Assembly (NCBI RefSeq): GCF_009208555.1
Contig: NZ_WFLI01000010.1
Location: 142,854-206,853, forward strand
Origin: Janthinobacterium violaceinigrum
Lineage (GTDB): Bacteria; Pseudomonadota; Gammaproteobacteria; Burkholderiales; Burkholderiaceae_D
DNA length: 64,000 nucleotides
Direction of reading: 5' to 3'
Shown here piece after piece: positions 46,383 through 54,154 of the stretch. How positions within the stretch are numbered: the first letter of the stretch is position 1; every line of letters starts with the position of its first letter. The notes beneath the pieces were generated by a model, which saw nothing but the letters and a program-made list of their open reading frames with translations, did not search any database and had not been told where the DNA came from. The position numbers and the translations under genes were made by a program.

Positions 46383-47624
46383 ATGCACACAACCACACCT
46401 GCCCCAGCACTGGCCAAGTCCGTGCCGGCGGCCCCCTCGCTTCATAGTTCCCAACAACAATCTGGTCTGGCCATGCACATCCTGGGCGCCGTCGCCTTCG
46501 TGCATTTGCTCAATGACTTGATCCAGGCCTTGTTGCCGTCGATTTATCCGATGCTGAAAGCCGAGTTTTCACTCAGTTTTACCCAGGTCGGCCTTATAAC
46601 CCTGACGTTCCAGTGCACGGCATCGCTGCTGCAGCCGTGGATCGGCTTGTACACGGACCGCCGTCCGCTGCCATTCCTGCTGCCGGTAGGCATGTGCTTT
46701 ACCCTGGCCGGCGTGTTGATGCTGTCCATCGTCTCGACCTTCCCGACCCTGCTGATCGCCTCGGGCCTGATCGGCGTCGGTTCCTCGACCTTCCATCCGG
46801 AAGCGTCGCGCGTGGCGCGCATGGCGTCGGGCGGGCGCTACGGCTTTGCCCAGTCGCTGTTCCAGGTGGGCGGCAATGTGGGCTCCGCGCTGGGGCCGCT
46901 GCTGGCGGCTGCCGTCATCGTGGGCCGCGGGCAGGGCAATATCGCCTGGTTCAGCCTGCTGGCCGTGCTGGCCATCGGCGTGCTGTACAAGGTCAGCCAC
47001 TGGTATAGCGGCCACCTGGCCAGCTTCAAGCCGAAGGCGGGCGGCCACGGGCCGAATTTGTCGCGCAACAAGGTGATGGGCGCGCTGGGCGTGCTGGCCC
47101 TGCTCGTGTTCTCGAAGTACATCTACATGGCCAGCCTGTCGAGCTACTACACGTTTTACCTGATCGACAAATTCCATCTGTCCATCGGCGCGGCGCAGCT
47201 GTACCTGTTCCTGTTCCTTGCCGCCGTGGCGGCCGGCACGTTCATGGGCGGTCCCATCGGCGACCGCATCGGCCGCAAGCGCGTGATCTGGATTTCCATC
47301 CTGGGCGCCGCCCCGTTCACCCTGCTGCTGCCGTATGTGGACCTGTTCTGGACGGCCGTGCTGACGGTGATCATCGGTTTCGTGATTTCTTCCGCGTTTT
47401 CCGCCATCGTCGTGTTTGCGCAGGAGCTGGTGCCGGGCAAGGTGGGCATGATCGCGGGGATCTTCTTTGGCCTGATGTTCGGCGTGTCCGGCATCGCCGC
47501 GGCCGCCATGGGCCACCTGGCCGACGTGGCGGGCATCGCCTACGTGTACAAGATCTGCTCCTACCTGCCGCTGCTGGGCATCCTGACGGTGCTGCTGCCG
47601 CATATCGAGCAGGCGAAAAAATAA
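46383..47624 (+). CDS. MFS transporter, fosmidomycin-resistance (Fsr) type
   Basis: 413 residues with about 12 membrane segments after a cytoplasmic tail of 30 residues. The opening AFVHLLNDLIQALLPSIYPML and the segment GSSTFHPEASRVARMASGGRYGFAQS are characteristic of Fsr-like transporters; GDRIGRKRVIW is the loop motif. It should be a proton-driven exporter of small toxic compounds; the actual substrate cannot be read. It is divergent from the AraC-type regulator. Confidence 0.9.
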   Translation: MHTTTPAPALAKSVPAAPSLHSSQQQSGLAMHILGAVAFVHLLNDLIQALLPSIYPMLKAEFSLSFTQVGLITLTFQCTASLLQPWIGLYTDRRPLPFLLPVGMCFTLAGVLMLSIVSTFPTLLIASGLIGVGSSTFHPEASRVARMASGGRYGFAQSLFQVGGNVGSALGPLLAAAVIVGRGQGNIAWFSLLAVLAIGVLYKVSHWYSGHLASFKPKAGGHGPNLSRNKVMGALGVLALLVFSKYIYMASLSSYYTFYLIDKFHLSIGAAQLYLFLFLAAVAAGTFMGGPIGDRIGRKRVIWISILGAAPFTLLLPYVDLFWTAVLTVIIGFVISSAFSAIVVFAQELVPGKVGMIAGIFFGLMFGVSGIAAAAMGHLADVAGIAYVYKICSYLPLLGILTVLLPHIEQAKK

Positions 47625-47796
47625 GCGCGCATCGCGGGAGTGCTTGACGGCCCGCCCGCGTGCATGCGATATTTGTCTCATGTTCACTTCCATCCTCCAT
47701 CCAGTTCCTGCATACGGCGCCGCTGCTGCGCTGTGTCCGTGCGCCTGGCCCCGTGAGGATGCGGCCCTGCGCCGTTAAACTTTTACTCCTCATTCG

Positions 47797-47834
47797 ATGG
47801 CCACAGTGTTGAAAAACCTGTGGCCATTTTCTTT
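47797..47834 (+). terminator. Hairpin with T-rich tail upstream of cysS
   Basis: ATGGCCACAG (47797-47806) pairs with CTGTGGCCAT (47818-47827), followed by TTTCTTTTT. It is 173 bp after the MFS stop and 27 bp before cysS. It may end the MFS transcript or attenuate cysS. Confidence 0.7.
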
Positions 47835-47860
47835 TTCCGCAGCGTTCACGAGAGTCCCGC

Positions 47861-49237
47861 ATGACACTACACCTGTACGACACCTATAGCCGCAGCCTGC
47901 GTCCGTTCGATCCCATCGCCCCGGGCCAGGCGGGCCTGTACGCCTGCGGCCCCACCGTCTACGACTACGCGCACATCGGCAACCTGCGCACCTATCTGTT
48001 CGTCGACGGCTTGCGCCGCGCGCTCGAGTTCAATGGCCTGCGGGTGCGCCACGTGATGAACATCACGGACGTGGGCCACCTGACGTCGGATGCGGACAGC
48101 GGCGACGACAAGGTCGAAGCGCGCAGCCGGCGCAGCGGCAAGTCGGCGTGGGAGATCGCGGCCGAGTTTACGCGCGCGTTTGAAAGCGATCTGCGCGCGT
48201 TGAATATCCTGCCGCCCACCGTCTGGTGCCGCGCCACCGAGCATATCGCGGAACAGATCGCATTCATCCTCGACCTGGAGGCGAAGGGCTATACCTACCG
48301 CACGGCCGATGGCGTGTATTTCGACACCACGCGCCAGGACGGTTACGGCAAGCTGGCGAACCTGAAGCGCGACGGCCTGCAGGCGGGCAAGCGGGTGGAC
48401 CTGGGCGGCAAGCGCGATATCTGCGACTTCGCCCTGTGGAAGTTCAGCGGCGTGCCGGGCCAGCGCCAGATGGAATGGGACAGCCCGTGGGGCCTGGGTT
48501 TCCCCGGCTGGCATATCGAGTGCTCGGCCATGGCGGAAAAGCACCTGGGCACGTATTTCGACATCCATTGCGGCGGCGAAGACCACGTGGCCGTCCACCA
48601 CAGCAACGAGATCGCGCAAACGGAAGCGCGCCACGGCACGCGCCTGGCCAACTTCTGGCTGCATGGCGCCTTCCTGAAAACCCAGGATGCGAAGATGTCG
48701 AAGTCCGCGGGCGACTTTTTGCGCCTGCAAAGCCTGGTGGAGCAGGGCATCGATCCGCTGGCCTACCGCTACCTGTGCCTGGGTGCCCACTACCGCAGCA
48801 GCCTCAATTTCACGGACGACGCCTTGCGTGCCGCCGCCAGCGGCCTGGCGCGCCTGCGCGCCGCCGTGCACGGCCTGGGCCAGGCGCATGGCGAGGCCGA
48901 TCCCGCGTGGTTGGCGCATTTTGCGGCCTGCGTCAACGACGACTTGAACTATCCGCGCGCGCTGGCCGTGGCCTGGGAACTGCTGAAAAGCGAGCTGCCC
49001 GACGGCGTGAAAAAGGCGACCATGGCCCGCTTCGATGCGGCTCTGGGGCTCGATCTGTTGGACTGGCAGCCGGCGCAGGTGGAAGTGCCGCCGCCCGTGC
49101 AGGCGTGGATGGCGCAGCGGGCCAGTGCCCGCGCGCAGCGCCTGTGGGCCGAGGCGGACCGTTTGCGCGCACTGGCGCGCGCGGCCGGCTATGACATCGA
49201 GGATACGCCGCAGGGCCAGCGGGCGCGCCTTCTGTGA
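47861..49237 (+). CDS. cysS: Cysteinyl-tRNA synthetase, divergent form
   Basis: 458 residues. The catalytic core is complete: zinc Cys and HIGH-type YACGPTVYDYAHIGNLR, HIECSAMAEKHLG, HCGGEDHVAVHHSNEIAQTEA and KMSKS in DAKMSKSAGDFLRL. It differs from the usual proteobacterial enzyme after the first motif (MNITDVGHLTSDADSGDDKVE instead of the standard NFTDIDDKI pattern) and the C-terminal domain is short. It may be a second, transferred paralogue beside a standard cysS elsewhere, or the only copy. A hairpin lies just upstream. ATG at 47861 has GAGAG upstream. Confidence 0.88.
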   Translation: MTLHLYDTYSRSLRPFDPIAPGQAGLYACGPTVYDYAHIGNLRTYLFVDGLRRALEFNGLRVRHVMNITDVGHLTSDADSGDDKVEARSRRSGKSAWEIAAEFTRAFESDLRALNILPPTVWCRATEHIAEQIAFILDLEAKGYTYRTADGVYFDTTRQDGYGKLANLKRDGLQAGKRVDLGGKRDICDFALWKFSGVPGQRQMEWDSPWGLGFPGWHIECSAMAEKHLGTYFDIHCGGEDHVAVHHSNEIAQTEARHGTRLANFWLHGAFLKTQDAKMSKSAGDFLRLQSLVEQGIDPLAYRYLCLGAHYRSSLNFTDDALRAAASGLARLRAAVHGLGQAHGEADPAWLAHFAACVNDDLNYPRALAVAWELLKSELPDGVKKATMARFDAALGLDLLDWQPAQVEVPPPVQAWMAQRASARAQRLWAEADRLRALARAAGYDIEDTPQGQRARLL

Positions 49238-49292
49238 CGAGGCTATCCGTGCCCGTGCGGCATAATGGCCGCCTGATGAATGGGGAGATGCC

Positions 49293-49871
49293 GTGAAGCG
49301 TGGTGTGCTGTTGCTCAGTTGTTGTCTTGTTTTCCCGTCCGTACAGGCGGCCAGGGCGTGTCCCGGCTTTCCCGCGCTGGCCGCGTCCGGCGAGGCGCTG
49401 CTGGCGCAAGTGCGCGCGCTGCCGCCCGCCGGCATCGACCGGGAAGTGCAGGCGTGCGCGCCGAGGACGGTCATCGACTTCGCCTACAGCGGCGGAGTGC
49501 TGTGCCGCTTCGGTGCCGGCACGGAAGCCGTGGAGGCGGCGACGGCTGCCGTCACGCGCCTGGCCGATGGCGGCGAACTGGTCGAATACCTGTATCTGTT
49601 CCCGTATGCGCCGGACTCGCACGCGCGCTTGCTGGCGCTGCTGGCCGCGCGCTTCAATCAAGTCGACAAGGCGGCCTGGCCCGCCTTCCTGCAAGGTGCG
49701 ACGCCGGGCAAGGAAACCACGGCCCTGTTCACGCATGGCGGCTTCTACATCTCGCTGGGCAAACCCACGGAAGGCGATCCTGCCGCATGGTATTCGAACG
49801 TGATCTTTGAAAAGGTGGATATGCCCGCGCTGGGCGTGCGCAAGGTGTGCCAGGAGGGGCGCGATGGCTGA
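49293..49871 (+). CDS. Exported protein of unknown function
   Basis: 192 residues from a GTG at 49293 with GGGGAG upstream. Signal peptide MKRGVLLLSCCLVFPSVQA, cleaved near 20. Cysteines at the start of the mature part and near the end (RKVCQEG) may pair. No motif recognised. The next gene overlaps its last eight bases, indicating translational coupling. Confidence 0.7.
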   Translation: MKRGVLLLSCCLVFPSVQAARACPGFPALAASGEALLAQVRALPPAGIDREVQACAPRTVIDFAYSGGVLCRFGAGTEAVEAATAAVTRLADGGELVEYLYLFPYAPDSHARLLALLAARFNQVDKAAWPAFLQGATPGKETTALFTHGGFYISLGKPTEGDPAAWYSNVIFEKVDMPALGVRKVCQEGRDG

Positions 49872-50415
49872 AGCGGACGCCTTTCCGGCGGCATGGGCCG
49901 GCACCGTGGCGCAGCTGCTGCCTGCGCTGTCCGATGGCCAGCTGCACGCGCCGTCGGCGCCGTTTGAGGTGCTGCAGGATGGCCGGCTGCTGCGCATCCC
50001 CGTGCGCACCTATTACCGCCGCGAGCAGCTGCTGGCCTGCGCGCAGCTGCCCGGCGACGCGGGCGCGATCGCCCTGTGCCTGGGCACGCGCCATCATGAC
50101 GGCCACCTGCGTGAACACTGCGTGGCGCAGCTGTTGCTGCAGCAGCGGGCCTGGATGGCGCCGTTCGTCGTGCACCTGTGCGGCGAATATGTGCTGGAGA
50201 TCGTGGAGAGAATCGGCGCGGCGCTGCCGGCCTGGAATGCGCAGGCGCTGGCGCGCTACCTGCGGGAGAATCCCGCGTATGTGGCCACCCTGGAGCGGCG
50301 CACCGTCAGCTACTGGAGCTGCTACTACCGCCATCGCTATCCCGTGTGGGACGATTATCCGGGGCGCAGGGCCATGGCGGCCCTGCGCGGCTTGCAGGAT
50401 CTTACGCTTCGATAA
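49864..50415 (+). CDS. Hypothetical protein
   Basis: 183 residues from the ATG at 49864, overlapping the previous gene by eight bases. It has no signal peptide. Residues 40-60 read LLRIPVRTYYRREQLL; the last third is rich in Tyr and Arg (SYWSCYYRHRYPVWDDYPGRR). It resembles bacterial proteins of unknown function. It overlaps the convergent dbpA by 14 bp. Confidence 0.68.
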   Translation: MAEADAFPAAWAGTVAQLLPALSDGQLHAPSAPFEVLQDGRLLRIPVRTYYRREQLLACAQLPGDAGAIALCLGTRHHDGHLREHCVAQLLLQQRAWMAPFVVHLCGEYVLEIVERIGAALPAWNAQALARYLRENPAYVATLERRTVSYWSCYYRHRYPVWDDYPGRRAMAALRGLQDLTLR

Positions 50416-51829
50416 AGCGCATCTTGAAGCTGCGGCCCTTGATGTTGCCGAAGTCGCGGCCCAGGGTATTACCCGCATTCAGGCGCTTGAAGGCCGCTTC
50501 GGCCACCTTGCGGTCGAGCGCCACGTAGGTCATGAACTCGAACACGTTGATCTTGCCCACCTGTTCCTTGTTCAGGCCCGCATCGCCCGTCAGCGCGCCC
50601 AGCAGATCGCCCGGGCGCAGCTTGTCCTTCTTGCCGCCCATGATGCACAGGGTGACCATGGGCGCCGGCAGCGCTTCGGCGCCATCGTCCTCGTCCAGTT
50701 CCTTCAGTTCGTGCCATTCGGCGGCGCTGTTCTGGTACTGCTCGATCAGCTTCACCCATTTTTTCTCGTTCGGCGCGCACAGCGACAGGGCCAGGCCCTT
50801 CTTGCTGCCGCGGCCCGTGCGGCCGATGCGGTGGATGTGCACTTCCGTGTCCTTCGAGACGTCGACGTTGATCACGGCGCCCAGGTCGGAAATATCGAGG
50901 CCGCGCGCGGCCACGTCGGTGGCCACCAGCACGGAGCAGCTGCGGTTGGCGAACAGCACCAGGATTTCATCGCGCTCGCGCTGTTCCAGCTCTCCGTACA
51001 GGGCCAGCGCGGAAAAGCCTTGCTGGCGCAGTTCTTCGGCCAGTTCGCGGCAATGCACCTTGGTGTTGCAGAAGGCCAGGGTCGATTCCGGCTTGAAGTG
51101 CTTCAGCAGCTTGCCGACGGCGCTGTTGCGCTCGTCGAAGCCGATTTCATAGAAGCGCTGTTTGATCTTGTCGTTGTCGTGCTGCGCTTCGACCGTCACT
51201 TCCAGCGGATTGACGAGGAACGACGCCGTGGCGCGGCGGATGTCTTCCGGATACGTGGCCGAGAACAGCAAGGTCTGGCGGCGCACAGGGCAGGCGCTGA
51301 CGATGCCGGCGATTTCCTCGTAAAAGCCCATGTCCGTCATGCGGTCCGCTTCATCGAGTACCAGGGTCTGCACGTGGTTCAGGTTGATGGTGCCGCGGCC
51401 CAGGTGGTCGCGCAGGCGGCCCGGTGTGCCCACGACGATGTGGGCGCCGTGTTCCAGCGAGGCGATTTGCGGGCGCATGGGCGCACCGCCCGTCAGGGTC
51501 AGGATCTTGATGTTGCCGGCCGCGCGGGCCAGGCGGCGCAATTCATTGGCCACCTGGTCAGCCAGTTCGCGGGTGGGGCACAGCACCAGGCCTTGCACGG
51601 CAAACCAGGCCGGATTGAGCTTGTGCAGGATGCCGATGCCGAAGGCGGCGGTCTTGCCGCTGCCCGTTTTCGCCTGGGCGATCAGGTCGCGGCCATCGAG
51701 CACCGCCGGCAGGCTTTGCGCCTGGATGGTGGTCATTTCGTGGTAGCCGAGCGAGTCCAGATTGGCCAGGAAGGCGGGCGTCAGCGGCAGGCTGGCAAAG
51801 GAATTGGTGGTGTCAGTGGTGGTGTTCAT
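50402..51829 (-). CDS. dbpA: ATP-dependent RNA helicase DbpA
   Basis: 475 residues from the ATG at 51829. DEAD-box helicase: Q motif YHEMTTIQAQSLP, Walker A AKTGSGKT, PTRELA, DEAD in LDEADRM, SAT in FSATYP, and HRIGRTGR. The C-terminal about 75 residues (TLCIMGGKKDKLRPGDLLGAL) form the DbpA RNA-binding domain that recognises hairpin 92 of 23S rRNA for large-subunit assembly. The start was chosen over an upstream M because the family begins SFASLPL. Confidence 0.95.
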   Translation of the reverse strand: MNTTTDTTNSFASLPLTPAFLANLDSLGYHEMTTIQAQSLPAVLDGRDLIAQAKTGSGKTAAFGIGILHKLNPAWFAVQGLVLCPTRELADQVANELRRLARAAGNIKILTLTGGAPMRPQIASLEHGAHIVVGTPGRLRDHLGRGTINLNHVQTLVLDEADRMTDMGFYEEIAGIVSACPVRRQTLLFSATYPEDIRRATASFLVNPLEVTVEAQHDNDKIKQRFYEIGFDERNSAVGKLLKHFKPESTLAFCNTKVHCRELAEELRQQGFSALALYGELEQRERDEILVLFANRSCSVLVATDVAARGLDISDLGAVINVDVSKDTEVHIHRIGRTGRGSKKGLALSLCAPNEKKWVKLIEQYQNSAAEWHELKELDEDDGAEALPAPMVTLCIMGGKKDKLRPGDLLGALTGDAGLNKEQVGKINVFEFMTYVALDRKVAEAAFKRLNAGNTLGRDFGNIKGRSFKMRFIEA

Positions 51830-51938
51830 AGGGGGCGGAGCCGGTAAAAAGCGGTGGATGGGCACAGTCTACAGGCATTACGCCCTTGTGCGGATGGTGG
51901 TGTGGAAGCTGGCGGCAAACGGCCGCCGGCATGGGGTG

Positions 51939-52175
51939 CTAATTGTCAGGCGCCCAGATGGGCAGGCCGGTCAGGTCGAGGCCGGCGTCGCGCGTCCACA
52001 CGGGCAAGCCCGTGGCATCGGTCGGCTCCAGCAATTCGAGCTGCACCTGCTTCAAGGCCACCTTGCGCGCGCGCACGCGGCGCTGCGGTTCCGGCGCCGG
52101 CTCGGGCGCCTCGGGCGCTGGCGGCGGGCCGAAGCCGGGCAAGTCGATGGTGGCGTTGTCTTTTTTATCTCTCAT
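51939..52175 (-). CDS. Small hypothetical protein
   Basis: 78 residues from the ATG at 52175 (MRDKKDNATIDLPGF…). Pro/Glu/Ala-rich first half, basic RVRARKV, then KQVQLELLEPTDATGLPVWTRDAGLDLTGLPIWAPDN with the repeat GLPVW/GLPIW. Codon use agrees with neighbours. It lies between dbpA and the phosphoesterase terminator on the same strand. Unknown function. Confidence 0.6.
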   Translation of the reverse strand: MRDKKDNATIDLPGFGPPPAPEAPEPAPEPQRRVRARKVALKQVQLELLEPTDATGLPVWTRDAGLDLTGLPIWAPDN

Positions 52176-52276
52176 TTCTGAACCTCTGGTCCCCGGCCGC
52201 GAAAACCCGGCGCCGGGGAGCGGGCAAAAAGCTGTCCGCTGTGTGAATACTCTGCACGCTTCGTCCACAAAACAAA

Positions 52277-52299
52277 AGCCCGGCTACTGGAGTCGGGCT
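52277..52299 (-). terminator. Terminator on minus strand after the phosphoesterase gene
   Basis: AGCCCG (minus strand, from 52299) pairs with CGGGCT (ending 52277), followed on the minus strand by TTTTGTTTTG. Confidence 0.7.
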
Positions 52300-52343
52300 C
52301 ATTGTTGGGATAACCTGCAGGAAAACTTGTCCTGCGGATTTAA

Positions 52344-52377
52344 GTGCGGCACGCAGTGTATCACAGGCGTGCCGCAC
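52344..52377. repeat. Perfect 11-bp inverted repeat downstream of the phosphoesterase stop
   Basis: GTGCGGCACGC (52344-52354), 12-nt loop, GCGTGCCGCAC (52367-52377). It sits 10 bp past the stop of the minus-strand gene. It could stabilise the mRNA end or help termination with the next hairpin. Confidence 0.6.
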
Positions 52378-52387
52378 TGTGTGGGGC

Positions 52388-54052
52388 TTAGCGGAAGCTC
52401 AGCGCACCCGTCAGGTCGCCCGGCGGCAGCGCGCCACGGGCCGCGAACGCGTCATTGCGCACCTTCAAGCCTTCAAGCAGCGGCAGGTCGTGCAGGCGCG
52501 TGATCAGGCGCAGGATCGACGTCGTGTCGTAGAAACTGTGGTCGACGGCGCCTTTTTTCGCGTACGGCGAGACGACGATGGCGGGAATGCGCGTGCCCGG
52601 GCCCCAGCGGTCGCCCTTGGGCGGCGCCACGTGGTCCCACCAGCCGCCGTTTTCGTCGAACGTGATCACCACGATCATGTCCTTCCACTGCGGCGATTCC
52701 TTCAGATGCTGGATGATGTTGGCCACGTGCTGGTCGCCCGACTCGATATCCGAGTAGCCCGCGTGCAGGTTCAGGTTGCCCTGCGGCTTGTAGAAGGTCA
52801 CGGCCGGCAGCTTGCCCGCCACGGCGGCAGCGAGGAATTTGTTCGAGATCGGGCTGTCGCCCGTGCCGCCGTCGCGCAGGTGCTCGGCGCGCGCCGCCGT
52901 GCCGGGGGCGAACTGCTTGAAGTAATTGAGCGGCTGGTGGTGGAACTGGAAGTTCGGCTTGCTGCCGCCGCCCTTGTGGTCGAGCGCCGCTTGCCAGCCG
53001 CCGCCATACCACGCCCAGCTGACGCCCTTGCGCGACAGCAGGTCGCCGATCGTGTCATAGGTTTGCGGCGGCAGCGTATTCGCGTCGGCCGGGTCGGCGT
53101 GCAGCGGGTCGCCGTCAAAGGCAGGGCGGATGTAGCTCGGCTGATATGGCGGCGCCATGGTGTTGACGGCATAGCCGTCCGGCGTGAGGGCGCCGTCGTT
53201 CACGTATTTCGGCTTGCCGTCCAGCGCCGAGGCGGGGCAGTCGGGCGCGATGGCCAGGCGCACGCCTTGCGGGCCGTCGGACAGCACGGCGATCTTTTTC
53301 TTCGCCGCCGTCTCGGACGCGTTGAAGTATTCGTTGGCGCGGCCCGTCACCAGGAACTGGTGGTTCATGTAGGAGCCGCCGAAGGCTGCCATGAAGAAGT
53401 TGTCGCACAGGGTGTACTGCTCGGCGATCTGCCACAGGTTCAGGTTTTTCGACGTTTCGCCGTAGTGGCCCATCACCAGGCCGCCGCTGTCGGCCCACGC
53501 GGCAAAGCCGTCGTTCTTGCCGCCGTTGATCTGCATCTGGTTGTTATAGAAGCGGTGCACGAGGTCGCGCGTGATGATGCTCTCGGGCAGGGGCTTGCCG
53601 GCCGCGTCGCTCAATTTGTAGGGCGCGTTGGGCAGGCCGGAAATCTGGTCTTCCTTGATCAGGTAATCGATGCCGCCGATATTCTGCTGGTTCGGCACGA
53701 GGCCGCCCCAGATCTTCGGCAGGGTGGCCAGCGGCTTGCCGTCGCGGTCCAGCTGCTGCGCCTGTTCTGCCGTGACGGCGGACAGGGGCGCGCTGGTGCC
53801 GGGGAAATTGGCAAACAGGTTGTTGAAGCTGCGGTTTTCCAGGTAGATCACGACCACGTTCTTGACGTGCGCCTTGAGTTTCGCGTCGAGCGAACCCTTG
53901 GCGATGGTCTTCCTGGCTGGCGCGGCGTCGGCCAGCGCGGGCAGGCTGGCGGCCAGGCCGACTGCGGAAGCGGCCTGGAAAATGCGCCGGCGCGAGGGAT
54001 TGGCGGGTTGGTCGGCCGGATCGGCTGGCAGGGCGGGGGCGAGGTCCTTCAC
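52388..54052 (-). CDS. AcpA/phospholipase C-type phosphoesterase, Tat-exported
   Basis: 554 residues from a GTG at 54052, chosen because AAGGAG lies five bases before it. The Tat signal is SRRRIFQAASAVGLAAS (about 21-37). The catalytic domain opens with VVIYLENRSFNNLFANFPG (Glu-Asn metal region) and ends with FDENGGWWDHVAPP and SPYAKKGAVDHSFYDTTS. These are signatures of the acid phosphatase AcpA / phosphatidylcholine-phospholipase C family. Expected location is the periplasm or outside. It lies 102 bp downstream of the TonB receptor on the same strand and may share its transcript. Confidence 0.86.
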   Translation of the reverse strand: MKDLAPALPADPADQPANPSRRRIFQAASAVGLAASLPALADAAPARKTIAKGSLDAKLKAHVKNVVVIYLENRSFNNLFANFPGTSAPLSAVTAEQAQQLDRDGKPLATLPKIWGGLVPNQQNIGGIDYLIKEDQISGLPNAPYKLSDAAGKPLPESIITRDLVHRFYNNQMQINGGKNDGFAAWADSGGLVMGHYGETSKNLNLWQIAEQYTLCDNFFMAAFGGSYMNHQFLVTGRANEYFNASETAAKKKIAVLSDGPQGVRLAIAPDCPASALDGKPKYVNDGALTPDGYAVNTMAPPYQPSYIRPAFDGDPLHADPADANTLPPQTYDTIGDLLSRKGVSWAWYGGGWQAALDHKGGGSKPNFQFHHQPLNYFKQFAPGTAARAEHLRDGGTGDSPISNKFLAAAVAGKLPAVTFYKPQGNLNLHAGYSDIESGDQHVANIIQHLKESPQWKDMIVVITFDENGGWWDHVAPPKGDRWGPGTRIPAIVVSPYAKKGAVDHSFYDTTSILRLITRLHDLPLLEGLKVRNDAFAARGALPPGDLTGALSFR

Positions 54053-54154
54053 ACATTCTCCTTGGGTGGCACGGGCCATGGTCTGTGCCCGTGAAGCGGA
54101 AAATTGTATCACCGGCCCCTCGATAGTGTGAAATATTCGCCCCCGTTCAGCGCA

